From Prosapia bicincta (taxonomy: Eukaryota > Arthropoda > Insecta > Hemiptera > Cercopidae): DNA of 64,000 nucleotides. The notes beneath the pieces were generated by a model that was not told where the DNA came from, did no database searches, and saw nothing but the letters and a program-made list of their open reading frames with translations. The number at the start of each line of letters is the position of its first letter. The stretch's first letter is position 1. This document shows positions 48,966-63,244 of this stretch, piece by piece. Location: positions 171,387,886 through 171,451,885 of the forward strand of contig JBAIZL010000005.1 of assembly GCA_036971475.1 (NCBI GenBank), read 5' to 3'. A program made the position numbers and the translations under genes.

Positions 48966-49635
48966 GTGAGCATGAGTCATCATTGCACAGAATGTCAAGG
49001 AAGGATTTGCCAAATTAGGTGGATCTAATTGGTTTCAAGCAGCTTAAATGTTATGGCAAATTTATGCACCGTGAGGATTATTAAACTTGTTTGAGACATT
49101 CGGTGTGGATCATGATTTATCGCTTGTGGTTTGAAATAGCCACTTCGTGCGATCGGAATAACACCTAGCAAAAAAAAACAAAGTATTAGCGTAGATTGAA
49201 CCATACTCTTGATGTCTCAAGGTCAACAGATGTGATGAAAAGAATTCCAATATAATATTGTGGAAAATCAAATTGTGAATACACACTGCAAAGCTTATTA
49301 AATAATTAATGTTTATTTTTTTATCTTCTCGAAACTATTGACTTAACTTTTTCTTAACCACTTAAATATTATTTTTAACTTTATTTAAACTTTTTCATTT
49401 GTTATTTCCTTTAGCGTGTACTAATTTACAATAACGAATTAATATTTTTTTTCTAAACTACTAATACACTTTACAGTTGGGACAGAGCAGAGAAACAGGT
49501 ATCGAGGCCGGGGATACCTCCCTGAAAGCTCTTTATCTTCTATAAGATAATCATAATAAATGTTTACTAACACATTTAATAAAACGTTTACTGTACATAG
49601 ACACTAATATAATTTTTGCATGTTTGTGTCGTGGC

Positions 49636-49820
49636 GCGCGCGTGTGAGTGTATGCGTGCTAGTGTGTGTGTGTGTTTTGTGTGTGTGTGTGTGTGTGTGT
49701 AAGTAGGTATTTGTATGTGAATGTGTGTCGTGTGTGTGTATGTGTGTGTGAGTGTGTAGGTATTTGTACGTGTATGTGTGTCATGTGTGTGAATGTGTAT
49801 GGGGAGGGGGTTGCGCGCGC
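49636..49820. repeat. Impure GT-rich repeat
   Basis: About 185 bp of GT/GTAT/GC units. A sub-repeat containing GTAGGTATTTGTA and GTGTGTCRTGTGTGTG occurs twice about 50 bp apart. ORFs on both strands are artefacts. Confidence 0.9.
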
Positions 49821-49879
49821 ACGTGTTCGGGATGACTACATTAAAACGTCCCACACATATTTACATGCTATAATCTGAA

Positions 49880-50850
49880 CATCTTTCCAAACACAAAAGC
49901 GACATAGAATATTACTTTTTGTATTACCTTCACGATTGTGAAAATATAGAGAGATATTCTTCTAGACCTGAATAATAAATACGAGTAAAACAATTTTATT
50001 ATGTTTTTCAAAGTCCTGTAATGAAAGTTCGTAATAAACGGTACAGCGTGGTAAAGATAACAGCTCGTACTTTATTACACGCAAATAAAATGTAACACAC
50101 TAGACCAACAGTTAACCTATTTATTATTATATTGTATTAACATATTTTGATCCTTTTCTTTTATAGACATTCATGTTTGATAGTGTGTCACAGAATATGC
50201 ATTTTGTCAATTAAAGTTACATTATGATGCTCTAACCTATCCTTACCTCTTGTTTACTGCTACCGCGAAATGCAACATTTGTCAGGTGCTGACATTACTT
50301 AAAAAAAAAACAAAGATTTACCCTCGTTATGGAAAAGTATAATGTTAAAAACAGTTCAAAAACTGAATTATGTATTTAGCACGTTACACAGTGCTGGAAA
50401 TGCACATTGTTCTTGAAAGCAATGCTAGCAACCGAATAACACAATAATATTGGACGCAGCACTGCTGGAGCGTCTGTGTGCGCAAGATATTTCGCACGCC
50501 GCACTCAATGTGTTAATCTATTTATGTATGCATAGCTGTTTATGGCATTGCTCCTTACAAGCTTAATGCAGTAATGTGAGGGTTCACGCTTTATCACAGG
50601 AAAACAACCCTCAACAGTAAAGGTTTCGCAAAGGTAAACACTTTTATTCCTTATCAGCTAATATGCCAGTTAGAACGTAGCCTTTAGTGGGCAAAATCCT
50701 CTTATTTCATTGTAATGAACATGAAACTACTATATATATATATACTGTAGAATCAAAATTTAAACTAAAGGCGTATCTTTGGTGGAATTGAAAGCAATAA
50801 ATATGTTATTTTACTGAGGTCTTCGATTGAACCTTCAATGTTGTTAGTAA
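49880..50850. other. Intergenic region
   Basis: AT-rich, no gene recognised. Confidence 0.4.
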
Positions 50851-50854
50851 TTTA

Positions 50855-50992
50855 TACTAATATATACAAATTTAATGATGTCCGTGTGTGTGTGTGTGTG
50901 TGTGTGTGTATTACTCAATCACTTAAACATTATTTCACCCATTGAGCTGAGATTTTACATAGACATTCATAGGGTCCCTGGTTATTACATAG
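50855..50992 (+). repeat. Dispersed repeat related to the foldback at 51.25-52.14 kb
   Basis: It starts TAATATATACAAATTTAATG, has a (GT)n core (50883-50910), then ATTACTCAATCACTTAAAC and CATAGGGTCCCTGG. The part up to ATTACT.AATCAC recurs at 51255-51310, and AGGGTCCCT recurs near 52123. Confidence 0.65.
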
Positions 50993-51249
50993 CCCTGTTT
51001 CTATATACTCAACATAGACTCAATTTTCTATACTACATTTAATACTTAACTTGACTTAATCAGCTGATAATGACCTGGAACAATAACGTTTAAACACATT
51101 TAAACAGCTGAAAGTAATTGTTTGTTATTCATCTTTCGAGGTTAGTTATAAGTTACTTTACAAATGTTGTGTTACATTGTTTTTCCTTCTCTTGGTTTTC
51201 AAGACAATAATCAGTAAGTTTATAGTTTGATATATTTCTTGGAATCTAA

Positions 51250-52142
51250 TCTATACTATTACATAAAAATCTAATGGCGTCTGTGTGTGTATTACTTAAT
51301 CACGTATAAACTACTGGACCCATTAGGTTGAAATTAGGTATTTATTTCCAGTTTCTACGTGTTTGATTTTAGCGAAAAATATTATACCAGGTGACGAAGA
51401 AAGGCATCTGAGATACGAAAAAAGTTATGAAAACTCTTCCTCACGGCCCAAAAGTTTACAATTTTGGAAAAATGTAATTCCCCCCAAACCTGGTGCTAAT
51501 AGTGGTAAAAATGCACATTGCCTTCCTCCAATAAAATGCATATAAAATTAATCAAAAACATGTCCTGAAGCTATATTGACAATTATTGTTTGTTATTACC
51601 ACGGAAGGTTAATTTTATATACCTATGAAGTATCCAGTCAGGATAGATTTGGTTATAATTTTATACGTTTAACCAAATGTACACATGTAAAGCTAGAATA
51701 AAGATCACGTGACGAAGTATTACTCCGCGGAAGTAGTCGTTTAATTAAGTAATGTTGTATAAAATTACAACCAAATATCCTGACTGGAGACTTTACAGGT
51801 ATATTTTAATAAAGGTAAACAGTATCGTATAAAATTACAACCAAAGCTATTGTAACTGGATACTTTATAGGTAGGCCTATATCTAAATATATGTATACGT
51901 AGTACGGCGCGCCGTTAATAAGCGGACGTAGTACTTCTTATTACTCCGCAATGAATTTTTTATCCAAATTTAATTTGATAAAAATTTTATTTATTTCTCT
52001 TAGCGAGAGTTTTAATTATTTTTACGTATTCCTGATGACTTTCTGCGTCGCCTGGTATAATTTTTCCCCTATCGAACACGTGGAAAAGGGAAATAAATAC
52101 CTGACATTTTACATGGCCCTTAGGGTCCCTAGTTTTCACTAG
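51250..52142. mobile_element. Nested foldback element
   Basis: Outer arms 51336-51440 and 52004-52102 are diverged reverse complements sharing GGTATTTATTTCC, ACGTGTT, AATTATACCAGG-like sequence and GACG.AGAAAG. Inside them, 51619-51666 is the reverse complement of 51757-51803 and also of 51826-51874 (TATACCTRTRAAGT...CCAGT...TTTGGTTRTAATTTTATAC), so one inner right arm is duplicated. Two copies of TTATTACTCCGC-like sequence lie between. No transposase. Confidence 0.72.
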
Positions 52143-52149
52143 GCTATAC

Positions 52150-54450
52150 TTATTTAGAAATTCCGTCAAGGCACCACCCCACTGTCCTTGAAAGCCCCTT
52201 AACGGTAGGTTTATAAACTATAGTTTGTTTTATTTATTAGGATTTAATTTCAGATAAATAAGTTCAATCCAAATACAAATTAAATCAATACAATTATTCG
52301 TCAACCCCGTACGTAAAAGAGAATTTACGTTATCAGACTTGGCACAGATGTTTCCCCTGATTGACTAACCTTGAACCCAATGACTAGAAATGTGATCGTA
52401 ATATATTTATTATATCCCCGACAAAGTTAAACAATTCCACGTCCCCTCTAGTCTTACTGAAGTGGTCGGTCTGCCTACAAGTGTGGATAGGTTTCATTTA
52501 TGCCGCAGCTTAGACCTACGTTAATTATTGTTGTCAGGCTTTGATTTAATTTCGATATTTGCTTTGGACATTGAGAACTGGAGCAATGTAATTTATAAAA
52601 AAAATTTTAAAAGTCTTGTTTAATAGTTAACAGAGGGAGAGCGCCATAGGTTTCTTGAGGAGAAATTCTGTCCTATCAAACCACTGAGAAAACTACCATT
52701 GTACACGTATTCCTAGAACTGGGCCCTGTTTGTCGTGAGTAGTGAGCAAAACCTATCAGTACAGCTTGACGCATTTATCCTTGAGTTTGTTAACTTTACC
52801 TATATTTTACGCGTGTAAGATGGCTTCTGATCATTAATCAGCTGATTAACAGCTGACGTCTGGATAGAGCTGCTCTCTGTTGAGCGGATAATATACTTTT
52901 TAATAATGTTTTTCTTTTAGACTAGCAAAAGATTCACTGTATTTCTTTAAAATCAAATTTGTATTATTTTTGAATAAAATTTATGGTTTCAAATCTCAAA
53001 GAATTACTTTTATCATTAAAAAAAGCAACGACCTATAAAGATTGTGAATATTTGTTAATAGATATAAAAATAACGTAAAAAAAATATATGAAGTCAAATA
53101 TTTATTTATTTAAACATAATACAGTCCTACGATTATTAAAAGTAAGTTTTATGTAGCATTATTGTTCCTCTAGAATAGGTTTTTGACAGAACTATAATGT
53201 AGAAGTATGTTTCTCAGTAATGTAAAAATACTACTACCTAAATCCCCTTAGATAATAATATTATGGCAACAATTAAATAACGTTTATCCTTTAAAGAGCC
53301 GTTTTATTTTTATAATTGTTTATCCTAATTTGTAAAGCAAATGTGTTTTTATTTTTAAATCAATATTTTAAAAAAATCGTAATATATATTATGTGTAAAA
53401 AAGTTTGAATTTTAAAAGCACTGTATAGTCTAGACTTGACAAGAACTATTTTTTCTGCGGTGAGTTCATCTATATGCATCAAACATTACAATAAAGTATA
53501 CTAAACTCGAGATTCCAGAATGCAATAAATACAACTGAGGGTTGTCGCCTGCTGTGGTAGGCAACCTGCTTGACGCGATTTACCATCTACGCTTGCACAA
53601 AGTTGCTACAAATATACTCCATGACGCAATCCACATTGAAAATGTAAATGAATAACAGTTAGAATGTAAATAGAAATTGTAATTTCCTTGCAAATCAGAA
53701 ACAAATGTAGTGTTACTTAATTGCCTGTATAGTTGACTACTTCAGGTAAATAAAAATTTTGAACAAAATTTGTCGCCAGAATTTTCTACAATGTATATGG
53801 TCACAACAAAGAAAACATAGGGTATAGTTTGAATATCAAACACAGAACCAGTAGTTGAAATTTTTACAAATAAGAAAAAAACTGAAAAAACAAGTCAAGG
53901 AAAAAATCACGAGGAAAATCAAAGGAAAAAATTTATACATCTATGTAATGCTACTGGTGTTTTTTTTTACAGGGAAAAATAACTTTGTTATAAACTTCCT
54001 TCCAAATTTCACCCTTATCTTTATATTTATTTTCCGTTCCTATTAACTCTGGTTTCGTTTTATATACTCTCATCTTCGTAATTAATATCTATCATTTTTA
54101 TCTGCCTGTTATTTTATCTATGTATATCTGTCATTTTTAGGTTGCTCATGTCTGCTGCCATTGTTTTGTATTTTTCGCCTTTACTCATAAACATTGTTAG
54201 TAATTTTTTTTTAGTAAATCTCCAAGAGATTTTGTTTAGGTGAGTAATAAAGAATGTGTCGTCCTATTTCATCTTTTACATGTCATTTCCCACCTTATTC
54301 GTATTTCACTAATTTTTAAAATTACTATTTTTTATATAGAACTCTTTGTTTTTCAAATACTATCAATTTTTATAATACCATTATGGCTAATCCAACCCAC
54401 TAATTTAAAAACTTTTCCATATCTATAAATTTACGCATTTCTATAATGAG
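52150..54450. other. Intergenic AT-rich region
   Basis: Contains a short palindromic stretch near 52835-52858 (ATTAATCAGCTGATTAA) and otherwise nothing recognisable. Confidence 0.4.
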
Positions 54451-54469
54451 TTTTAAGTATCTTCAACCG

Positions 54470-55110
54470 ACATTTGTCCCGGTCTACCTAACTGCTTTTC
54501 ACTACTCCCCTTTCACTCTGTATCCCTCTTTCTTTTCCATTTTCTCTTCCTTTCAATCGCCCTGTCTCTGAGTATCTATCTCCGGTTCCTACTTGTTTAT
54601 CCTTGTCTATATCTCTCGTTCCCTCTCATTTTCTCTCTTAGTCCATTTCTTCCTCCATTTTTCTGTCACGGTATCGCTTTCTGCCTACTTTTCTCTTTCT
54701 CTTACTCTTTATCTTTCTATTTCTATTACTCTCGCTCTATGTATTTCTCTCCTTTTGTATTTTTCTTACTGTTTGCTTCCCTTTATCTGTATCTCTCACT
54801 CTTTCTCTCCCGTTTTTTTTTCAATTTCTCATTTTCTTTCAATTCTCTTTTAAGACAATCTCAGTCTGTGTCTCTTCCTCTTTGTACTTCCTCCCTCTGT
54901 CTCCCTCTTCGTTTCCCTTTATGTTTGGTTTTCTTTCTCATTTTGTTCATATCGCGCTTTCTAATTGTTTTCTTTTTCTCTGTTTATCTCTCTCACTTCT
55001 TGGTTTTTTCTGTTAATTTTTCTCTCATGTTTTTTGTTTCCGTCTCTCTGTATCTTTAGTTATTCCGTTTCCTCTCTATCACTCCCTCACTGCCTCTGCT
55101 TATATGTCTC
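54470..55110. repeat. Polypyrimidine tract, about 640 bp
   Basis: The plus strand is overwhelmingly C+T (TCTCTCTT, TTTCTCTTTCTC and similar words) without a fixed period. The long plus-strand ORFs (54593-54853, 54739-55059) consist of S, L, F and Y because of this composition. Such tracts can form triplex DNA. Confidence 0.85.
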
Positions 55111-55741
55111 GCTCCACGTCTTTCTAAAAGTTTCAGATTTTTAAAAACTTTTGCACATTGTTTCAGTATAAATATATAGTCTGAATGTATAAATCACCAC
55201 ATAGGAACTTCGTGACAAGTTTTGATGTGGTAGCAGCTTTTGTCCTTTTACACTTCTTTAAAGCTGGCCTTGCTCATTACATATAAGGCTAAAACGGCTC
55301 CCAACTTATGTATGTTATCACAGCAAATCTAGTCACTGCGATAGGGTATTTAGTTTAAACACACACTCTATACGGAATTATTAACGACCCAACTGTATTA
55401 TAATTTATCGTTTACATCCTGTGGCAGGATTTAAAATATTAATATTGGTGCTAATGGTGCGCGTAAAATCTTGCTCAGCAAGTTTCGTTTATCGAATCTG
55501 TTTAAGAATAACATTATTTTCTTTCAAAAGATATAAATTATTTAAAATTATGACTCTGGTACTACTAGATCTTGAATCATTCGTGAAATCGTAAGAAGAT
55601 ACCGTCTCCATAAAATGACGACTGCACTCCACAATATTTAAAAAAACAATTAATAGTGTCAGTTTGTTATATTTAAGTACCATTAATTAAAGTATTTAAA
55701 TTAATGAAGAATTACAAATCCAAGGTCGATTGGAAAAATTA

Positions 55742-56098
55742 CTAAATGTGACGGAGATGGACTTTTGGAGCAAACTTTCAAGGAAGTCAAGGCTTGACAG
55801 ATTACCAAACGAGAGAATAATAGAAATAATGGATTCCCCACACACAATAACGGAGGAGAAAAAAGTAAACAGTTATTATGGTACAGTCATGTACTGCGGA
55901 TGAGTGAAGAAAGGCTGCCAATACAAATATTAAAATGGAAACCACAGAAAAGCGAAAATGAGGTAGAGTAAGAAGGAGCTGGGTAGAAAGAAGGAATTAA
56001 CAACGAGATTGAGAAAAAGGTCAGGAATAGGATGAATGGATGGACAGGGGAAACAGGATAATGGGTGTCGGAAGAAGTCGAAGAACGTTTTGATAATA
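55742..56098 (+). pseudogene. Non-LTR retrotransposon (LINE), 3' end of the ORF
   Basis: Successive frames match the C-terminal end of LINE endonuclease/reverse transcriptase proteins, the part after the RT domain. TEMDFWSKLSRKSRLDRLPN and ERIIEIM come first. HVLRMSEERLPIQILKWKP follows after a frameshift near 55890. Then GRVRRSW and EGINNEIEKK, with further frameshifts and stops. The order 'MDF.R.S.R.SR.DR', 'GHV.RM.E.RLP..', 'RGRPR.SW' is characteristic of this group. The RT domain is absent, so it is a 5'-truncated dead copy, as target-primed insertion usually leaves. It is followed within a few bases by CA and TA repeats, probably grown from its 3' tail. Confidence 0.85.
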
Positions 56099-56102
56099 AA
56101 CA

Positions 56103-58340
<2,238 letters not shown>

Positions 58341-58352
58341 GTCTTGCCCAAG

Positions 58353-58377
58353 TCTTCCTCCAAGACTTGGAGGAAGA
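58353..58377. repeat. Perfect 25-bp palindrome
   Basis: TCTTCCTCCAAG, A, CTTGGAGGAAGA: 12-bp arms around one base. It could form a hairpin or bind a dimeric protein. Confidence 0.8.
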
Positions 58378-58852
58378 TGAATCTGTGGCAGTGTAGTTCT
58401 ACGAGGGCATTTGGCTTTTCATTCACACCCATAAACACGTGTCTGAGAATCTACTATAACACGCGATGCCAGCCGCTTGTTATTAGACGGCTTAACCTCA
58501 CTTTTCAGTCATACACGAGTTTGCAGTCCATGTATGAGTTTGCAGTAACAGCTAGAACCTTGCATAACCGAAAGATAGTTTCTCCCATCCACCATTTACT
58601 TTTATTAACATTTTATTATCGACCAATATCAGATGTGGTATGAGTTGATTAACGTTATCTGAAACTCAAAGTAAGAACTACGTTAAGAACGTATCCATAT
58701 ATTTTATGGTCAGTAGGTATATAGGTTTGGTATTGCTAATGTTGTATTCGGATTTTTGGGAAATTAAATTAACTTTTTTCTTCTTGAGGCTTATCTCAGT
58801 CAAAAGATAATTTTCTCATAATCTCAGTATTGAATATCTCAATATCCTTGAT

Positions 58853-59068
58853 CTTCTACAATGTATTCAATATTCCATTTCTTCTACAATGTATTCATTA
58901 TTCCTTTTCTTCTACAATGTATTCATTATTCCTTTTCTTCTACAATGTATTCATTATTCCTTTTCTTCTACAATGTATTCATTATTCCTTTTCTTCTACA
59001 ATGTATTCATTAGTCCTTTTCTTCTACAATGTATTCATTATTCCTTTTCTTCTACAATGTATTCAATA
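58853..59068 (+). repeat. 28-bp tandem repeat, eight copies
   Basis: CTTCTACAATGTATTC begins at 58853, 58881, 58909, 58937, 58965, 58993, 59021 and 59049, exactly 28 bp apart; the rest of the unit is ATTATTCCTTTT. The inner units are nearly identical. The array stops at the left inverted end of the Harbinger remnant. Confidence 0.95.
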
Positions 59069-59272
59069 TTACAGGATACTCTTGTCATGCAGCCTTCCGA
59101 TCCGACTCCGGACAGTTTTTACTCCAAAAATCTGATCGGTGCGGGATCAGAAGTGAATGAGTACACTGTTCCTGCTCCTTTCCGATTTACAGTAGCCCAT
59201 CTCGTCCTCGCCAGTCTCAGAAGATACTGTGCTTTAATGTTGAAACATTTTAGGAACTGTAATTTAGCTATT

Positions 59273-59557
59273 ATGGGTTTCTGTTTGGATGAAGAAGATT
59301 GAAATTATCAGAAATCATGTTAGAGTGCAGTAAAAACGTGAATTTTGGTTACATGATGCTTGAAAAACGAGACATAAAAAAGGAGAATTTTCTACGCTTT
59401 TATGTCATCTGTTGGACGACGAGAGAAAGATTTTAGAATGCCGATGTACACGTTCAATCAGTTTGAACTTAAACTAAATGAAACATTGTCCAGGCAAGAC
59501 ACATATTTTAGAAGAGCTATCACTCCTAGACATCGTTTGGCAGTATATTTAAGGTAA
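59273..59557 (+). pseudogene. PIF/Harbinger transposase, N-terminal remnant
   Basis: MGFCLDEED at the start is followed by REFWLHDA, then GEFSTLLCHLLDDERK in the next readable part. After a frameshift come FRMPMYTFNQF and, further on, RQDTYFRRAITPRHRLAVYL. This is the recognised order in Harbinger (HARBI1-like) transposases: W-x-H-D, GEF.TL..LL.DE, FRM...F, then DT.FR.AI.P..RLA..LR. There is one in-frame stop, one frameshift and loss of everything after this point, including the DDE catalytic residues, so it is inactive. The frame ends at AG|GTAAGA, which may be an intron donor. A long TA repeat follows. Confidence 0.8.
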
Positions 59558-59561
59558 GATA

Positions 59562-59565
<4 letters not shown>

Positions 59566-59642
<77 letters not shown>
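59566..59642. repeat. TA microsatellite
   Basis: About 75 bp of (TA)n with one AAATA interruption, directly after the transposase remnant. Confidence 0.95.
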
Positions 59643-59643
<1 letters not shown>

Positions 59644-60443
59644 ACATTTTTAAAACCATTAGGGTTATCATGTCTATCGTTAGTTTATCGAATTCTTAAA
59701 AAGAAAACTTACCAATATATAAAATATAAGCTTGGGTTCAGTGAAAGTTACTAAACATTTGCAGTGAACATTGTATAGACATTAGAAATTAAAACATGGA
59801 GGACTTATTAGACATTATTAATGTCTAATAATGTACCCTAAGTACAATAATTGTTTATTGAATAGATATATGTCAGTTACAGAATTGTAAGATAGGTAGT
59901 GGTTAGTAAACTAAATGTGAAATGATTTAGAGCAGAGAAATATTTATGATGTTATATGTAATTACTAATTAAAATAAGGGGACTAAATAAAATATTTTCT
60001 TCAGAAAAATAATAATAATAATAATAAATAACCACTTAAATTACCAATCCGAGTTAACTCGTAAAGAGCATTTGTTGAAATTACCAACCCGAGTTAACTC
60101 GGAATGCTTTTTTTTATTCTTGGGTGATGTGTTTCACAAAGCGATATTGATAGATAATGTAAAAGCAGGCATAGATAATGCTTATGTCACGCCATAGACT
60201 ATTTATAACCGAGATTAGCTGACATTTGTTTGTCCGACAAGCGTCCCGCAACTAGGATACGAATGGTTTACATTGTCAGAGCATGATCGGAGACGGTCAA
60301 CGACAACGGAGACGGACTAGAGGTCACGTGACGGAAAAGTGAGACGTGCGGCATTGATAAATCATTGTTATTTCCCTGTCATGAAGTCGTCAGATAGTAT
60401 GATAGGAGTCGGATCGGAAGACTGCATGGCAAGTGTGTTCCGG

Positions 60444-61740
60444 ATGAACAGCGAGGTAGGTATGGAAATAATAAAATAAAAATATAATATAAATAATAAA
60501 ATATCCCCCCCCCTGTTAGAAGAGGGGATAGAAACCGAACATAAATGTAGAAGGATATTAGAAAAGAATTAAAGAACAAAGGAGTTGAAATTAATTGAAG
60601 TACCTAAGCTACAGATGGTCATACAGTTGAAAAAGTTGAACGAGGTAGACAGATTTTAAATATATATACAATAATATTTTTTCTGTCCCAATTTTTTAAT
60701 CTTAGAAGAAGAAACAAAAGAATAAATTACTTTATAACACAAAAAATGTGAATTGCTTTATGTTTACAATTTTGGTTGAATATTTATTGTTCTATGATTT
60801 ACTTAACTTGTTGGATATAAGGACATTTATCAACATTTATTTGAATTTAAAATAACGAAGGTAAAAGACACAAAACGTGTACAATGGCAATAAATAATGA
60901 CGCTGTTATTGCGTACAATAAATCTAACACTGTGCCTAGCAAATTGAAACATTCACAAACACCAATAAAAGTTTATTTAAAGACTTATTGAATTTATGAT
61001 TGCTTAAATAACCGTTTAGCGTATCCGGTACAATGGATTTACTACATGTTTTGGCGACTGTCCAATAAGTAATTACGACCAAATGTTACAAGCTTGACCT
61101 CTGTCGAGGTCGCGGGACTCCCCGTCGAGAAATATAACAATGTGCGTGAATCAAACAATAAATAATCCGAAATATTTGGCGGTAGATTTAACGTGATTAT
61201 ATTGCCTATGTTATAAAAACAAACGTTTATCTCGCAGACAGCCGTCATGATTTGATTCGCAAACGCGAAGCAGCGCCTTGTAGAAGTTGGTATAAATATT
61301 ATTAATAATGCTGGAAATAAATAATGGAAACAAATATCATGGAGCGAACGTTCTCATTTCAAAAAACTTTAATAGATTAGAAAAATACGACAGTTAATTA
61401 GTTTTCAAGAATGATAAAAGTTTTATTCATTTTAATTAAATTTTTCAAGGACAGGAAAGTAAGTATGGGTTACTCAGACGTGATCGATAATGCAAAACTA
61501 TAACCACTTGAGATGTACAAAGTCCTCAGAAATACAAAAAAGCGTAATAACCTGACAATGATGCTCTAAAATTTAAAATTTTTGAAAAAATAACTTCACT
61601 TTATAACACAATTTTTTTTAAATTCATGGTTTCTTTATAAGACAGAGCACTGTGTTGTACAGCATTCAATATAGCTACAACGTATCCGTTTAGGTTAGAT
61701 TTAGTTATAAAAGAATTAAAAGGCATTTTTCTAATGTAAC
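60444..61740. other. Intergenic AT-rich region
   Basis: No gene recognised. Confidence 0.4.
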
Positions 61741-61741
61741 C

Positions 61742-62197
61742 TTGAAGGTTGACAAATCAAGAATTCTCAATTTTAGTAAATGTGACTACACGATGGGAAC
61801 TATTATTCACTTCACGCGTCAAGTAGTAAACTTTATTGTTTATGTGAATTGCTTACTTAACTTGAACGGTAAACTTCACGCCGTTAAACCATATTGTTAT
61901 TATTTTTTAATAGAAAGCTATTATAACCGATATATAACACTTTGTAGTTATATTATATTGAAATTAGACCTTGTTTTAGAGGAATATAATGCTATTTTTT
62001 TTTTAAAATATCTTAACGTTACTAAGTTCCGTGTGTGTTATAAAGGGAGGTTAAATTTGTACTTTAAATTTTTGCAGGGATTAAACATTTATGTGACATT
62101 TCTGCAAAGTGTATTCTCACGTGTTCCTGAAGATATTCTAGAAAAAAAACAAAAAGAAATCAGATTAAGAGTAGGCCTTCTTGTCTTGAGGCTCTAA
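61742..62197 (+). other. Open frame of 151 codons, unassigned
   Basis: The longest uninterrupted frame outside the cuticle exons. It opens at TTG, not ATG; the first ATG lies about 16 codons in. It is rich in I, L, Y, N and F, with a charged end (RVPEDILEKKQKEIRLRV). Such a run in DNA this rich in A+T is unusual but not impossible by chance. No domain, promoter or splice site is convincing. Confidence 0.25.
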
Positions 62198-63240
62198 TCT
62201 CCTTCCCGAATATAATGCGTTGATTAACCGTTATTAAAAGAAATTTTGTCTCCATGGGTCTAACATGATACTCGTGAATATCTCACTCGGATATCTAAAG
62301 CCAGTCCCGAACTCGGGGGCTTTGTGTCACGAGGCAACACCAAGAGCCTGAAGACATTACTTGAGGCATGGATGGTCACCGGCTCCGGAGGGTGTACAGT
62401 GATTTCTTAAGAGCCCTTAAGGTTTTGTTTAGCAAAGGAAATCTTTCTTTAAACGTAGCTTAATCTTAATGTTACATGGAAAAGCGATTGTAATGCATGG
62501 TACCATATACTTACCCAAGATGCACACATCATTGTCTCTCATTTTTAATTTTTAAACTCTTTTTTCCGTTTTTTTTAAAAACCATATTTCGCAGATGATA
62601 ACTAGATTTCCATAGACTCTTGAAATATGACCCCAGTTGATACCGAACCTATTTCAGCTAAGCGACCCTAACATTTTCCTTTTTCAAAGTACCAGAGGGC
62701 CATTATGTTATTTTAATTAATCATAGTATATATTTGATCTTCATACTCAAATATATGCGTTTTTACATTGTTCATCTACGCCGTGTAACGTTGACATTTC
62801 TTTATACTCCAGCCGTGCACACGTCCTTCTCAGGGGTTTTATATAGCTACTTAATCCTAAGTAGCTAATTCTACTTAATCCCATTCTACCCTTCGTAGAC
62901 GATAATAGTCTTGGCCTTCGTCTCGAACATAATAATGGGAGTTAAATATAAATATGGTTTTTTGTTTTTACGTCCTTAGGAAACGTTTATGAAAGATTAT
63001 TTTTAAGTGAGGGTTGCTACCACTATTTTCAACTTCTCTTCATATTTTATTTTTGATTTCTGCTTTAGTTGTTTCTTGATTATACCGCTGTTGGGAATAT
63101 CCTTCATATATTTTTATGGATGATGTTATATGAGTTTAATAGTAATGTGCTACTCGTTCAAATAGTCTGCCCCTCTTTTCCACCTATCTTACATTGTCCT
63201 TCTATGTAATTTATTAATTTTCGACTTTTGAATGTCATTT
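62198..63240. other. Intergenic region
   Basis: No gene. 62290-62410 is a short patch richer in G+C. Confidence 0.4.
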
Positions 63241-63244
63241 CGTA

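Larger units (their letters stand above)
59071..60443 (+). mobile_element. Decayed PIF/Harbinger transposon
   Basis: Left end 59071-59109 and right end 60405-60443 are inverted copies of about 39 bp sharing CTTCCGATCCGACTCC and CATGCAG, with outer bases diverged. Between them lie a transposase remnant (59273-59557) and a TA microsatellite, over about 1.37 kb in all. I could not define a 3-bp target duplication. The right end can also be read as coding (GVGSEDCM), so the inverted pair may instead be two copies of a conserved element segment. Confidence 0.6.

Noticed and set aside
54593..55059. Serine/leucine/phenylalanine-rich ORFs resembling membrane proteins
   Set aside because: Translation of the polypyrimidine tract; no defined start or flanking gene signals.
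58830..59302. Overlapping ORFs of 101 and 137 codons
   Set aside because: The 28-bp repeat is not a multiple of three, so all frames stay open through the array.
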